From Pseudoruminococcus_B sp937901805 (GTDB taxonomy: Bacteria; Bacillota; Clostridia; Oscillospirales; Ruminococcaceae): 64,000 bases of DNA. Shown piece by piece: positions 43,326 through 51,493 of the stretch. The number at the start of each line of letters is the position of its first letter. The stretch's first letter is position 1. A program made the position numbers and the translations under genes. The notes beneath the pieces are model-generated. The model ran no database searches. It was not told where the DNA came from and worked only from the letters and a program-made list of their open reading frames with translations. The DNA lies in the NCBI GenBank assembly GCA_963560245.1, contig CAUWNS010000002.1:1-64000 (forward strand), read 5' to 3'.

Positions 43326-44545
43326 CAATTTTACAGCGTCGAAAAAGATGGGGCATTGCATCGCTTTTATTCGCAATTCTTCTGGCGTGGATTTTATGGG
43401 GATTTGCCTATACACAAAATTTTGCACAAAAAAACCTGCCCCATATGATAGAGCACAGAAGATTAATTTCTTCACAAAACGCTCAAGGTATGGGAGACAA
43501 AGGGGCAGGAATCTCTTTTTATGACCTTTTTGTCTATGAAAATGTCCTGCAATATGACAATATTGCAGGCTACCGGGAGGTAGATCTCCCTGTTGATTTT
43601 GTAGATGACGCCAAGGTCGTGTTGTGTAATGAATCTGTGATGGACGTCTACGAATTTGATTTAATTACCGGAAGTATTTTCACCAAGGAAATGATTCAGC
43701 AAAACCTTCCCTATGCCATCATCAGCGACGAACTCGCATTGGAGAGGTTTCTAACCTACAGTGCTGTAGGACAGACAATTGTCATCGATGGATGTGAATA
43801 CGCCGTAATCGGCGTCTATGATTCCCATAAGGGATTCTGGAATGATATCACAACGGATGGATTGAAGCGGATTTATATCCCTTATACCAGTTACGCTGAC
43901 CAGGATACCATTCCGCTGGATGGGATTGCTTACCAGGCAAATGACGAAACTGCCAGCTTTTATTACAAATTTGAATCCATTGCCAGCAGTAATTATCAAT
44001 ATTACCGAAAATATGATTTTACAGAATACGGACCGGTAAGCACGCAGTATTTCCCCTTGTTTTTGATGATTGTTTTGCTCATCCCCTGCGTGATTCTTGC
44101 TGTTTTAGCATTCCATAGTGTAAAAAAAGATATTCGTTTCTTTATAGACCAGCAGGAGGAAGGCTATTTCCTGGAAATGCTGAAAAAGGATGTCAAACGA
44201 ATTATTTTTGCAGTATTAAAACCCCTCCTGTGTATTGCGGGAATTCTCCTGTTATTATGGTGCAACCCCTATCATCCGCAGATTCCAGTTGACTTTATTC
44301 CTGCTGAAAAGATCTTTGATCTTTCCTATTATCAAAATGTGTTCTTAGCCCGTTCCATTGTGGATAATACTCAATTTACGATGGGGGATAACCATTGGTA
44401 CCGATTATTCCAGAACACTTCCAGTATGGGTGTATTTTTCCTGATTGTCAGTATTCTGGTGTTGACATTCCTTGTATTCAGCTTATATCAATATTTAAAG
44501 CAATGGCGCCAATACCGCTTAAAAGGAGATTCTGAAGAAACCTAA
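43322..44545 (+). CDS. MacB/FtsX-like ABC transporter permease-like protein
   Basis: A 407-residue membrane protein. The layout is an N-terminal span (about 12-30), a large extracytoplasmic domain (about 31-235) resembling the MacB periplasmic core domain, and further spans at about 240-262, 292-312 and 370-395. Blocks such as SIFTKEMIQQ...AIISDELALERF and GQTIVIDGCEYAVIGVYD are typical of the MacB core fold (strand plus DGxxYxVIGV). There is no ATPase domain and none in the operon. It is coupled to the adaptor gene, which suggests that the two form one complex. Confidence 0.75.
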   Translation: MTILQRRKRWGIASLLFAILLAWILWGFAYTQNFAQKNLPHMIEHRRLISSQNAQGMGDKGAGISFYDLFVYENVLQYDNIAGYREVDLPVDFVDDAKVVLCNESVMDVYEFDLITGSIFTKEMIQQNLPYAIISDELALERFLTYSAVGQTIVIDGCEYAVIGVYDSHKGFWNDITTDGLKRIYIPYTSYADQDTIPLDGIAYQANDETASFYYKFESIASSNYQYYRKYDFTEYGPVSTQYFPLFLMIVLLIPCVILAVLAFHSVKKDIRFFIDQQEEGYFLEMLKKDVKRIIFAVLKPLLCIAGILLLLWCNPYHPQIPVDFIPAEKIFDLSYYQNVFLARSIVDNTQFTMGDNHWYRLFQNTSSMGVFFLIVSILVLTFLVFSLYQYLKQWRQYRLKGDSEET

Positions 44546-44550
44546 AACGA

Positions 44551-44585
44551 AAAGGCCCTCCCCAGCATGCTGGAGAGGGCCTTTC
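44551..44585 (+). terminator. Terminator of the five-gene transporter operon
   Basis: AAAGGCCCTC-CCAGC pairs with GCTGG-GAGGGCCTTT around a central AT, just after the last gene. Confidence 0.85.
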
Positions 44586-44604
44586 TTTGTTCGATCCATC
44601 CTTT

Positions 44605-45588
44605 TTATTCTACTTTAGCCGGCTGCCCGATGGAACTGGTTGGTGCAAGACGAGTTGCCCGAAACTGACGGCTCTGAATCCGGTAATAGGAAACGATACT
44701 TGGAATGGAAGCCGCAGCAGTGAGGATATATCCTACAATAAGATCTGCAGCAAACGCCCTTGCAAGCTCCGGCTCCTGCTGCATAAAAGGGAATACTGCC
44801 TGGAGTGCTTCCGGGAGTGTGATAACATAGTACTCACTGAGGGCCAAATACATTTCCAGACCCATGGCAAAATACTGAGCTGCAAAGACCATCAGGAATG
44901 CGATAGCCGCTGCGATAATTGTCCCGGGCAAATCAACTTTCCCACTGAATTTGCCATAAAATTTGAGTGCAAGGAAAGACATGACAAACCCAGCGATCCC
45001 TGCAATATAGCCAAAATGGTAAATAACCACCCATAACACTGCTCCGATAAGAGCGCCTAAAATGGCGCCGAGAACCCCGAGGGGAATTTTTGCAGGCTTG
45101 GACTTTTCCTGTTCTCTCAGAGAACTCAGATTTGCCGTTCTCACCTGGTAGCAGGAGTCGCATACATTGAGCGCAATATCGTTAATAAGGCAAAGGGACG
45201 TCCCTGTCTCACAGCCGCAGTCTGCACAACAGGCCACATATCGATTCTGCGATAAAAATCCAGAAATTGCAGAGAGCGCATCATAGATCATTGCACAGAT
45301 GTTTTTCGATGAACCGGATGCCTTTATCGCCAACGTCAACGTATTTTGCCCATAGTAATATCCGGCAATATGATTTCTCTGTCCGCAATACGACGCAAGG
45401 AAAGCATCCGGCAAAACTGAATCCGAAGCCGCCGGCTTGACCCATGTACTAATCAAGTACTGACGGACTGCCGCTTTATCCTGTACGGCAAAAAAGTATC
45501 CGCCAAAGTCACCATACATGATTGCGGACTTTTTTTGATAGACAAGATGCAAATCTGCCGACATTTTGCGAAGGACTGAAAGAGACAT
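44605..45588 (-). CDS. Membrane protein of unknown function with a Cys-rich (zinc-ribbon-like) segment
   Basis: A 327-residue protein. The ATG at 45588 is chosen because of the GGTG site and because it removes a non-conserved-looking lead; the frame is open to 45651. The N-terminal 160 residues are soluble and contain a Cys cluster (CCADCGC, then CDSC about 23 residues later) fit for one zinc ion. Four or more membrane segments follow at about residues 165-190, 192-208, 215-240 and 285-310. I do not recognise the family. It stands alone between two terminators and an XRE gene. Confidence 0.75.
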   Translation of the reverse strand: MSLSVLRKMSADLHLVYQKKSAIMYGDFGGYFFAVQDKAAVRQYLISTWVKPAASDSVLPDAFLASYCGQRNHIAGYYYGQNTLTLAIKASGSSKNICAMIYDALSAISGFLSQNRYVACCADCGCETGTSLCLINDIALNVCDSCYQVRTANLSSLREQEKSKPAKIPLGVLGAILGALIGAVLWVVIYHFGYIAGIAGFVMSFLALKFYGKFSGKVDLPGTIIAAAIAFLMVFAAQYFAMGLEMYLALSEYYVITLPEALQAVFPFMQQEPELARAFAADLIVGYILTAAASIPSIVSYYRIQSRQFRATRLAPTSSIGQPAKVE

Positions 45589-45676
45589 ATCATCACCATC
45601 TTTCTGTTTGTTAACAATATTGTAACATCTCAGACGGCTTCCTACAAGCAAATTAAAAAATTATTTTCTCCCGCTC

Positions 45677-45889
45677 CTATGATGGATCGCCCGGTTTCCA
45701 TTCCAGGATATCTCCGGGCTGGCAATCCAATGCTTGACAAATTTTATCCAGCGTCTCAAGCTTGATAGCTTTTGCTTTTCCATTTTTTAAAATAGAAATA
45801 TTGGCCATGGTAATCCCAATCCGCTCAGAAAGCTCTGTCACACGCATTTTCCGCTTTGCCAACATAACATCCAAATTCACAACAATCAT
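45677..45889 (-). CDS. Small XRE-family (YozG-like) transcriptional regulator
   Basis: A 70-residue Cro/CI protein that is almost entirely a helix-turn-helix: VMLAKRKMRVTELSERIGITMANISILKNGKAKAIKLETLDKICQALDCQPGDILEW. This subfamily is regularly encoded next to DUF2975 membrane proteins, as here, with a 9-base gap. It is the likely ligand of the long inverted repeat upstream of the pair. Confidence 0.93.
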   Translation of the reverse strand: MIVVNLDVMLAKRKMRVTELSERIGITMANISILKNGKAKAIKLETLDKICQALDCQPGDILEWKPGDPS

Positions 45890-45898
45890 AATATTCCC

Positions 45899-46378
45899 TC
45901 AAATTGTCATCCGATTTTCTTCCTGAATTTTCGCTGCCTCTTCTACCAGTTGTCCAAGCGCCAAAAACACAACCGCCATCGCAATCCCTATCAGCAAAAG
46001 ACACCCCGATGCCAATAGGACTGCAGGATGTCCCCAGTTGAGAAACAAAAATACAAGATTGCCCAAAAAGAAAAAGGATGTGTTTCCCAAACACAGGTAT
46101 GCAACCGCTCTGCAGCGGAAGCTATTTTGATTACAAAACGCACAGCCCAAACCAATACTGCGGGCAATCTTCCATCCAAACACTAGAATCCCCATACAGG
46201 GTACCGCTGTCAAACCAATTAAAAGTAACCACGGAAAATATTGTGAAGCATACTCCGGGTAAATCTGTACAAGGCGTTTCCCGAATCCAGGCACCAGGAA
46301 ACCATAAATACCAATCATACCCAAAAAAACACCTATCAGGATTACTTGAAGACCATGGGACAGACGCTTTGTTTTCAT
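45899..46378 (-). CDS. DUF2975-type membrane protein
   Basis: A 159-residue protein with four membrane segments (about residues 9-30, 45-67, 92-113 and 119-142). ATG 46378 is preceded by GGAGG. The C-terminal helix ends LGQLVEEAAKIQEEN, a common ending of this family. It forms a two-gene unit with the XRE regulator. The function of such pairs is not known; membrane sensing or regulator sequestration is possible. Confidence 0.85.
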   Translation of the reverse strand: MKTKRLSHGLQVILIGVFLGMIGIYGFLVPGFGKRLVQIYPEYASQYFPWLLLIGLTAVPCMGILVFGWKIARSIGLGCAFCNQNSFRCRAVAYLCLGNTSFFFLGNLVFLFLNWGHPAVLLASGCLLLIGIAMAVVFLALGQLVEEAAKIQEENRMTI

Positions 46379-46408
46379 AAAAGAAACCTCCTTAAATCCG
46401 TTTTCTTT

Positions 46409-46436
46409 AGTATAACACAAAATATCATAAATACAA
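46409..46436 (-). promoter_or_regulatory. Promoter of the DUF2975/XRE pair
   Basis: On the minus strand TTGTAT (46436-46431) and TATACT (46414-46409) are separated by 16 bases. The -35 lies inside the left arm of the inverted repeat, so a protein bound there would block RNA polymerase. Confidence 0.55.
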
Positions 46437-46483
46437 TAATTATTTATTGAAACACAATAAATAATTATTGTATTTATGATATT
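46421..46483. repeat. 63-base near-perfect inverted repeat, probable operator
   Basis: Two 29-base arms, exact reverse complements of each other (left arm 46421-46449, right arm 46455-46483), flank a five-base AAACA centre. It overlaps the -35 of the DUF2975/XRE promoter. Within the arms ATACAATAATTATTTATTG is very A/T-rich. It is far longer than a single helix-turn-helix site and could bind several XRE dimers, or it may be a small mobile hairpin element that came to serve as operator. Confidence 0.8.
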
Positions 46484-46487
46484 CCAT

Positions 46488-46517
46488 AAAAAAGCCCGGC
46501 CGGAGCCGGGCTTTTTT
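46488..46517. terminator. Terminator of the hydroxyacid dehydrogenase gene
   Basis: AAAAAAGCCCGGC pairs with GCCGGGCTTTTTT, bidirectional in form, placed after the minus-strand dehydrogenase gene. Confidence 0.9.
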
Positions 46518-46522
46518 ATACT

Positions 46523-47491
46523 CTAACGATTATTCAGTTTCCGATACCCGGTTTCCAAATCGACCACGCTTTTTAAAGGTTTCCCCTCTAAAAATGCCCG
46601 GATATTGGACGCACAATGTCTGGCTAACCGGTTCTGGGTTTCCGGCAAGGTCCCTCCGCCGGAAATATGAGGAGTAATATGAATGCCTCTGGCAGACCAC
46701 AGCGGGTGCTCCGGCGGAAGAGGTTCCGGATCCGTCACATCCAGAGCGGCACCCAACAATTTCCCCGCGTTAAGAACTTCACAAAGGGCGTTTGTATCAA
46801 TGGCCGTCCCGCGTCCCACATTGACAAGAACTGCATCCTCTTTCATCAGGGAAAGCCTGTGCGCATTGATGATTTGATAGGTTTGCTCTGTTCCCGGCAA
46901 ACTCAATGCAAGTATATCCGCACGTGGAATCAGTTCGTCCAGTTCCTCGGTAAGATGAATTTCATCCAGGTATTCCGGCCTCGTTAAATCTGTTCTCCTG
47001 ACGCCAATCGTATATCCGCCAAGTGCTTTTACTCTCTTTGCAAATTCTCCCCCAATATCGCCTAAACCGACTATCAGGGCTGTGGAACCATAGACGGATT
47101 TTGCATATCCCATCCGTTTCCAGGCGCCCGTTTTCTGGTTATCATGGTATTTTTCCAGATGATTGAACATCTGCATAACACATGCCAGCATATACTCACT
47201 GATTGCAAGGCCGTAGGTTCCTGTTGCACAGGCGAAAATGCACCCTTCCGGAATGGTTTCCCTGCTATACTGATTTGTCCCCGCACTTTGCAGCTGGAGT
47301 AATTTCAGGCGATGGGCGCCTTTTAAAAATTCCGGTTTTGGATTACCCACAATCATATCCGCTGCATGAACCATATCCCGGGTAACTTCTTTAGGAAGAA
47401 CGTATTCAAAAACAGCATTTGGAGCCGCCTGCTGCAAAATGCTCTTTTGTTCTTTTGTAAAATCAACCATAACAAGAATTTTCTCCTGCAT
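46523..47491 (-). CDS. D-2-hydroxyacid dehydrogenase (NAD-dependent)
   Basis: A 322-residue enzyme of the phosphoglycerate/hydroxypyruvate dehydrogenase superfamily. The NAD-binding motif is GLGDIGGEFAKRVKALG at about residues 141-157. The catalytic Arg lies in NVGRGTAID, Glu in DVTDPEPLPPEHPLW and His in ITPHISGG. There is no ACT or ASB domain, so it is not a feedback-regulated SerA. The substrate (glyoxylate, hydroxypyruvate or other) cannot be told. AGGAGGG precedes the start. Confidence 0.94.
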   Translation of the reverse strand: MQEKILVMVDFTKEQKSILQQAAPNAVFEYVLPKEVTRDMVHAADMIVGNPKPEFLKGAHRLKLLQLQSAGTNQYSRETIPEGCIFACATGTYGLAISEYMLACVMQMFNHLEKYHDNQKTGAWKRMGYAKSVYGSTALIVGLGDIGGEFAKRVKALGGYTIGVRRTDLTRPEYLDEIHLTEELDELIPRADILALSLPGTEQTYQIINAHRLSLMKEDAVLVNVGRGTAIDTNALCEVLNAGKLLGAALDVTDPEPLPPEHPLWSARGIHITPHISGGGTLPETQNRLARHCASNIRAFLEGKPLKSVVDLETGYRKLNNR

Positions 47492-47837
47492 AAAGAACCC
47501 TCCTTTTCTCTTTTATTATAGGAGTTCCCTAAATGAAAGTAAAGCGGTTACCCGTATACCTTATACAAAATACAATAATTTTACAAAACATAGAAAAACA
47601 GAGTATACTCTTGTTTTGAATACCAAAACCCTTGTCAATATGGATTAATTTATTGATATAAATTCAGGAATATGAATAAAAATTTTAGATAGAGACTTAT
47701 ATCAATCGCTTTGTTGCACTTGCGTACAAAAACCATCCGTGCTAAATTAATAACAAAGGAAAGTGATAAACTTGAGAGCGCATACATGCGCTCTCAAGTT
47801 TTGTCTGAAATTTTAGGAAAGCTGGAATTTACACACC
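47492..47837. other. Leader region of the MATE gene
   Basis: A region of 346 bases. TTTACA (47580) and TATACT (47604) spaced by 18 bases form a possible plus-strand promoter, and a perfect hairpin lies at 47769-47800, so an mRNA leader of over 200 bases is likely. No open frame of note. Confidence 0.45.
47769..47800 (+). terminator. Terminator-like hairpin in the MATE leader
   Basis: Two perfect 15-base arms (AACTTGAGAGCGCAT and ATGCGCTCTCAAGTT) meet with only AC between them, followed by TTGTCTG, a poor T-tract. It sits 38 bases before the MATE start codon. It could be an attenuator, a protein-binding site or an mRNA stabilising stem. Confidence 0.45.
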
Positions 47838-49283
47838 ATGAAGCTGAATTTTTTAAACCAAAGCACCGAGTACCGCCGGAATATGATATTAAAGGGCAAT
47901 ACACTCAAGACCCTGCTTTTTCTATCTGTACCAACCCTGATGCTCAGTCTTGTCCAATGCCTGATGCCGCTCAGTGACTCCTTTTTTATCAACAATGTCG
48001 CCGGTACCTATGTGGCCGGGGCAGTTGCCTACTGTCAGCCAGTCATCAATCTGATGGTCGCCCTTTCACAGGGGCTCGGCGTTGCCACTATGGCGATGAT
48101 TGGCCAGATGAACGGACGGGGTGATTTTAGAGGCGCCCGGCATCTTTCCACCCAGATTTTTATACTGGGATTTTGTATCGGCCTTTGTTTAGCGCCCATC
48201 CTGGCATTGCTGTCCATTCCTTTGGGGCAAAGTGTGGAGACTGCCCTTTCGGCAAATGTGACCAAATACATTTCTCTGTACGCGGCTGTCCTTCCCTTTC
48301 AGTTTTTAATCGCTTTATTTAACGGAATTAAAAATGCAACCGGCAAACCAGAATCCACTTTTACCCCGATGGCAATTATGCTGGTGCTGAAAATCATTTT
48401 CAGTCTGATTTTTATAGTATGGCTCCGTTTAGAAGTTTTTGGCTGTGTACTTGCTTCCTTCTGTGCGACTTTCCTGGTTGCCTGCTGGATGTTTTATGTG
48501 CTGTTTCTGCATAAGGGGGACGATCAGCTGACGCTCAAGGGATTCCGGTTTGATTTTGAAATCCTCAAGGAACTAATCCGTCTCGGCGTTCCTTCCATGC
48601 TCAACTCTGTCATGCTGAGTCTGGGGTTCCTGCTGATAAACTTTGAGGTGCGCAAGTACGGCGCTGTCGCTCTGACTGGACAGAGTATTGCAAACAGTAT
48701 CAGTCAAATCTGTTTTAACCTTCCTTCAGCCTTTGGTTCCGCGGTTACTACCATGGTCAGTATGAACATAGGCGCCGGATTTAGTAAAAAAGCAAAGAAA
48801 TCCTGTACCACTGCAACGATTTTAAGCGTTGTTACCGCAGTCATTATGATTGCCATTATGGTACCGCTCGCACCCTATATCACCGTTTTCTTTACCAAAG
48901 ACGCTCAGGTAATGGAAATGGCCAACAAGGCATTAAGCATTTATGTATATGCAGTCGTAGGATTTGGCATCTGTATGGTGCAGCAGGGTGCTTTTATTGG
49001 ATTGGGACGAACAAAAATACCTCTTGTAGCCGGCATCCTGCGTATTTGGCTGTTCCGCTATCTGTTTATTCTGTGTACCGAGAGTTTTCTCGGTGTATAT
49101 TCCGTATTCTGGGGAAATCTATTTTCCAACTACATGGCGGCAGTTGTCACGACCATACTCATTCTCCGTACAAAATGGGTCTCTGCGATCCCCCAGAGTC
49201 AGAATGAAAATTTCAAAAAGGGAGAACTGGAACAGGAACTCCCGAAAGAAAAAAAGGCTGTGACTGCCGCTGAAAAAGAGTAG
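47838..49283 (+). CDS. MATE family multidrug efflux protein
   Basis: A 481-residue protein with the MATE fold: twelve membrane spans in two halves, opening KTLLFLSVPTLMLSLVQCLMPLSDSFFI, then GLGVATMAMIGQMNGRGD and, in the second half, GQSIANSISQICFNLPSAFGSAVTTMVSMNIGAG. The ATG at 47883 (MILKGNT) is an alternative start; neither has a strong ribosome site. The charged tail after residue 450 is extra. It exports drugs or metabolites using Na+ or H+. A leader hairpin hints at regulated expression. Confidence 0.92.
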   Translation: MKLNFLNQSTEYRRNMILKGNTLKTLLFLSVPTLMLSLVQCLMPLSDSFFINNVAGTYVAGAVAYCQPVINLMVALSQGLGVATMAMIGQMNGRGDFRGARHLSTQIFILGFCIGLCLAPILALLSIPLGQSVETALSANVTKYISLYAAVLPFQFLIALFNGIKNATGKPESTFTPMAIMLVLKIIFSLIFIVWLRLEVFGCVLASFCATFLVACWMFYVLFLHKGDDQLTLKGFRFDFEILKELIRLGVPSMLNSVMLSLGFLLINFEVRKYGAVALTGQSIANSISQICFNLPSAFGSAVTTMVSMNIGAGFSKKAKKSCTTATILSVVTAVIMIAIMVPLAPYITVFFTKDAQVMEMANKALSIYVYAVVGFGICMVQQGAFIGLGRTKIPLVAGILRIWLFRYLFILCTESFLGVYSVFWGNLFSNYMAAVVTTILILRTKWVSAIPQSQNENFKKGELEQELPKEKKAVTAAEKE

Positions 49284-49314
49284 TTTTTCACCCAAACAAA
49301 CTGTTTGATTATAC

Positions 49315-49352
49315 AATGCCGTTGCCCCGAGGGGCAACGGCATTGCTTTTTT
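49315..49352 (+). terminator. Terminator of the MATE gene
   Basis: AATGCCGTTGCCCC pairs with GGGGCAACGGCATT, then GCTTTTTT. Confidence 0.9.
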
Positions 49353-49406
49353 GCAATTGTCATCTATTGTATCACAAAATGGCGCTTTTCATTGGAGCAG
49401 CCCATA

Positions 49407-49940
49407 CTAATACGAAGTGTTTTTTGTGTCCGGGTTCATATTGTGTAATAACTCTTCGATTTCCCGCTGATTATGCAAAACAATCGTTTTCTCTTTAAAT
49501 CGCAAGACACGCCCTTTTGTTCCATCCTCTCCAGTATCATAATTTTTGGCCCAGCGGAACATCGCCCTGAGCATAGCAAGATGAGGCCTGTAAATACATT
49601 TTTCCAGTCCAAGCCTCTGTTTTATCCATCGGGTTACAATACGTTTCCTGCGGACAACCAGGGGGATTTCCAGCAAAAGGATATAATCTGATTGTTCCAT
49701 TCCCTCCAAAAATCACTTCCGTCCGGCATCCTCTATGATATAATCCGATTTGCCGAGTATCGATTGAAACAGGGCATCCCGCTCCTTTTCCGGGCGTTTC
49801 CGATTGCCCCAGGAATCGGATACATCCTCAACATACACCACTTCATCCAGGTGATAGCAGGGAATCCCGGTAATCCGGGAGATTCTGCGGGCCAACGTCG
49901 ATTTCCCACTTGCAACTGAACCGACAATATACAATTTCAT
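49407..49940 (-). pseudogene. P-loop adenylate-kinase-like (FlaR/topology modulation) gene interrupted by in-frame UGA
   Basis: Codons 1-75 give MKLYIVGSVASGKSTLARRIS (Walker A), then IPCYHLDEVVY and DYIIEDAGRK. A TGA follows at 49715-49713, and the same frame continues with FLEGMEQSDYILLLEIPLVVRRKRIVTRWIKQRLGLEKC and RWAKNYDTGEDGTKGR, the normal second half of these proteins. The total of 177 sense codons equals a complete family member. The reading frame is otherwise undamaged, so this is either a very recent point-mutation pseudogene, a sequencing error, or recoding. Family members are thought to be nucleotide kinases of unknown substrate. Confidence 0.7.
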
Positions 49941-50126
49941 TTTCTATTCCTTTCTTTAAAAACAGGAGATACCCCATGCCGTGTTTACATACAAATTTTC
50001 ACTGTGAATTAGGCGCCGCTATCCTAAAAACAAAAACCTACGATACACAAGCCGTATACCACAGGTTTGGGTTTGTGCTACAGAAAAGATACTGCTATAG
50101 GCGCGAGAGCAAGTCCATAAACAAAG

Positions 50127-50160
50127 CAAAAACCCCGAGCGCGGCTTGCGCATCGAGGTT
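50127..50160 (-). terminator. Terminator of tRNA-Arg
   Basis: On the minus strand AACCTCGATGCGC pairs imperfectly with GCGCTCGGGGTT, followed by TTTTTGC. Confidence 0.7.
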
Positions 50161-50166
50161 CTCGAC

Positions 50167-50243
50167 TGGCGCGCCAAAAGGGATTCGAACCCCCGGCCTT
50201 CCCCTTAGGAGGGGGACGCTCTATCCGGCTGAGCTATTGGCGC
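50167..50243 (-). tRNA. tRNA-Arg(CCU)
   Basis: A complete cloverleaf on the minus strand: acceptor GCGCCAA with TTGGCGC, a D-arm GCTCAGCCGGATAGAGC, an anticodon loop CTCCTAA (anticodon CCU) on a TCCCC/GGGGA stem, a T-arm CGGGGGTTCGAATCCC, discriminator G and encoded CCA. It decodes AGG. Confidence 0.95.
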
Positions 50244-50477
50244 ATATTAAAATATGAAATCATCAAAAACGCTTTTGATTCTCTTTACAAAGGACATCTC
50301 ACCTTTATGGAAGGATCGCAATTCAAAAGACGTCTTCTTTTATCATATTCATTCTGCCTGATTTCGTCAAGCCTTTCCTGGCGTAAATTCTTAATTTTCC
50401 AGAGATTTTTATTCCCTACCAAGGAAATGCGTTTTCTGCTATACTGATTTTGGTAGGGAATCACAATAACTTTAATA

Positions 50478-50843
50478 ATGGTTTTCTTTACTTCGCTCAT
50501 ACCGATCACCATGTTTCTGATTGAACTGCTGTGGAATAAACATCCTCCAAAGAAAATCAATTCTATATACGGGTATCGCACCATCCGTTCCATGAAAAAC
50601 AGAGAAACCTGGGAGTTTGCACATAAACTCTGTGCGAAAATCCGGACTATATGCGGGATTTCCTTGGAAGTGTTTTCCATTCTTGTTATCATGCTGTTCT
50701 CTGCATATTGGGATACGGCTGCCGCAATCCTCCTGATAATCCAGCTTTTCGTCTTATTGGGCTCTTTTTATTCCCAGTGGAATCTGCACTCAAACGAAAC
50801 TTTACAGAAAATGGACAGCGAAAAAAACAGGCTTCTCCAATAG
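50478..50843 (+). CDS. SdpI/YhfL family membrane protein
   Basis: A 121-residue protein with the SdpI-family signature INSIYGYRTIRSMKNRETWEFAHK at about residues 27-50 and membrane segments at about 1-18, 60-80 and 80-97. In Bacillus, SdpI gives immunity to the SdpC toxin, but most homologues have no known toxin partner, and none is visible here. The start ATG lacks a good ribosome binding site, so the N-terminus is uncertain. Confidence 0.78.
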   Translation: MVFFTSLIPITMFLIELLWNKHPPKKINSIYGYRTIRSMKNRETWEFAHKLCAKIRTICGISLEVFSILVIMLFSAYWDTAAAILLIIQLFVLLGSFYSQWNLHSNETLQKMDSEKNRLLQ

Positions 50844-51432
50844 GTGAAAGGCCTGTTTTCTATCAGAATTCTAATGACGAATAGTACAGGACGACCAGTT
50901 TCCTCCCTATTTTACATGTTTTTAAGTTCTCGCCGTTTTGAGCAGTCAACTGTTTTTCCCGGATGGCCTGTTGAAATTCTTTTAAAGAGATCCCCATTTT
51001 TCTTTTTAAAACAAAAGACGCCCTGATCTGTGCGGGAAACTCACTGGAAATAGTAATTTTTGCTTTCCTTGATAAACCCGGAAGTTTCCACAGGGACTTT
51101 AAACGGGACTTTCCTACTCCCTACTCCGGCATGTGTAAGCAGGGAACGATCCATGGCGCAGACAAAGGCCAGCCGGTTTCCATTGACACGTACTCGAAAC
51201 CGACCCGTACTGACAAAAGCCCTCTGCGTTTTTCACCGTTTACAAAACCACAGGGCTGCGGGTGGACTGAAATATTTTATTTTCCAATCGATCATAGCTC
51301 CTCTTCTTCTCCTGAATGACAGAAAAAAAGAAATCATGGAGCTATTCTATGAGCCATATTGAATTTTCCCCTTTATCAACACTTCAACATAGCGAAGATT
51401 GACGGAAACCTGAAACTCATTTCAGAACATAA
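50844..51432. other. Long non-coding stretch with possible gene remains
   Basis: No intact frame. On the minus strand a piece near 51235-51065 reads FRVRVNGNRLAFVCAMDRSLLTHAGVGSRK then further coding-like sequence broken by stops, which may be a decayed gene I cannot identify. The plus-strand frames here have no supporting features. Confidence 0.3.
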
Positions 51433-51466
51433 AAAGCTCCGGAACCCCAAAAGGTTCCGGAGCTTT
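51433..51466. terminator. Terminator downstream of rqcP
   Basis: AAAGCTCCGGAACC pairs with GGTTCCGGAGCTTT, with further A and T on either side. It ends the minus-strand cluster that starts with the spoVB region. Confidence 0.85.
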
Positions 51467-51493
51467 CACTGACAGGGGATTCCAGCAGCAGAA

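Noticed and set aside
49707..49720. Definite selenocysteine site
   Set aside because: No convincing SECIS hairpin follows the UGA and I cannot show that Cys is the usual residue there; kept only as one option.
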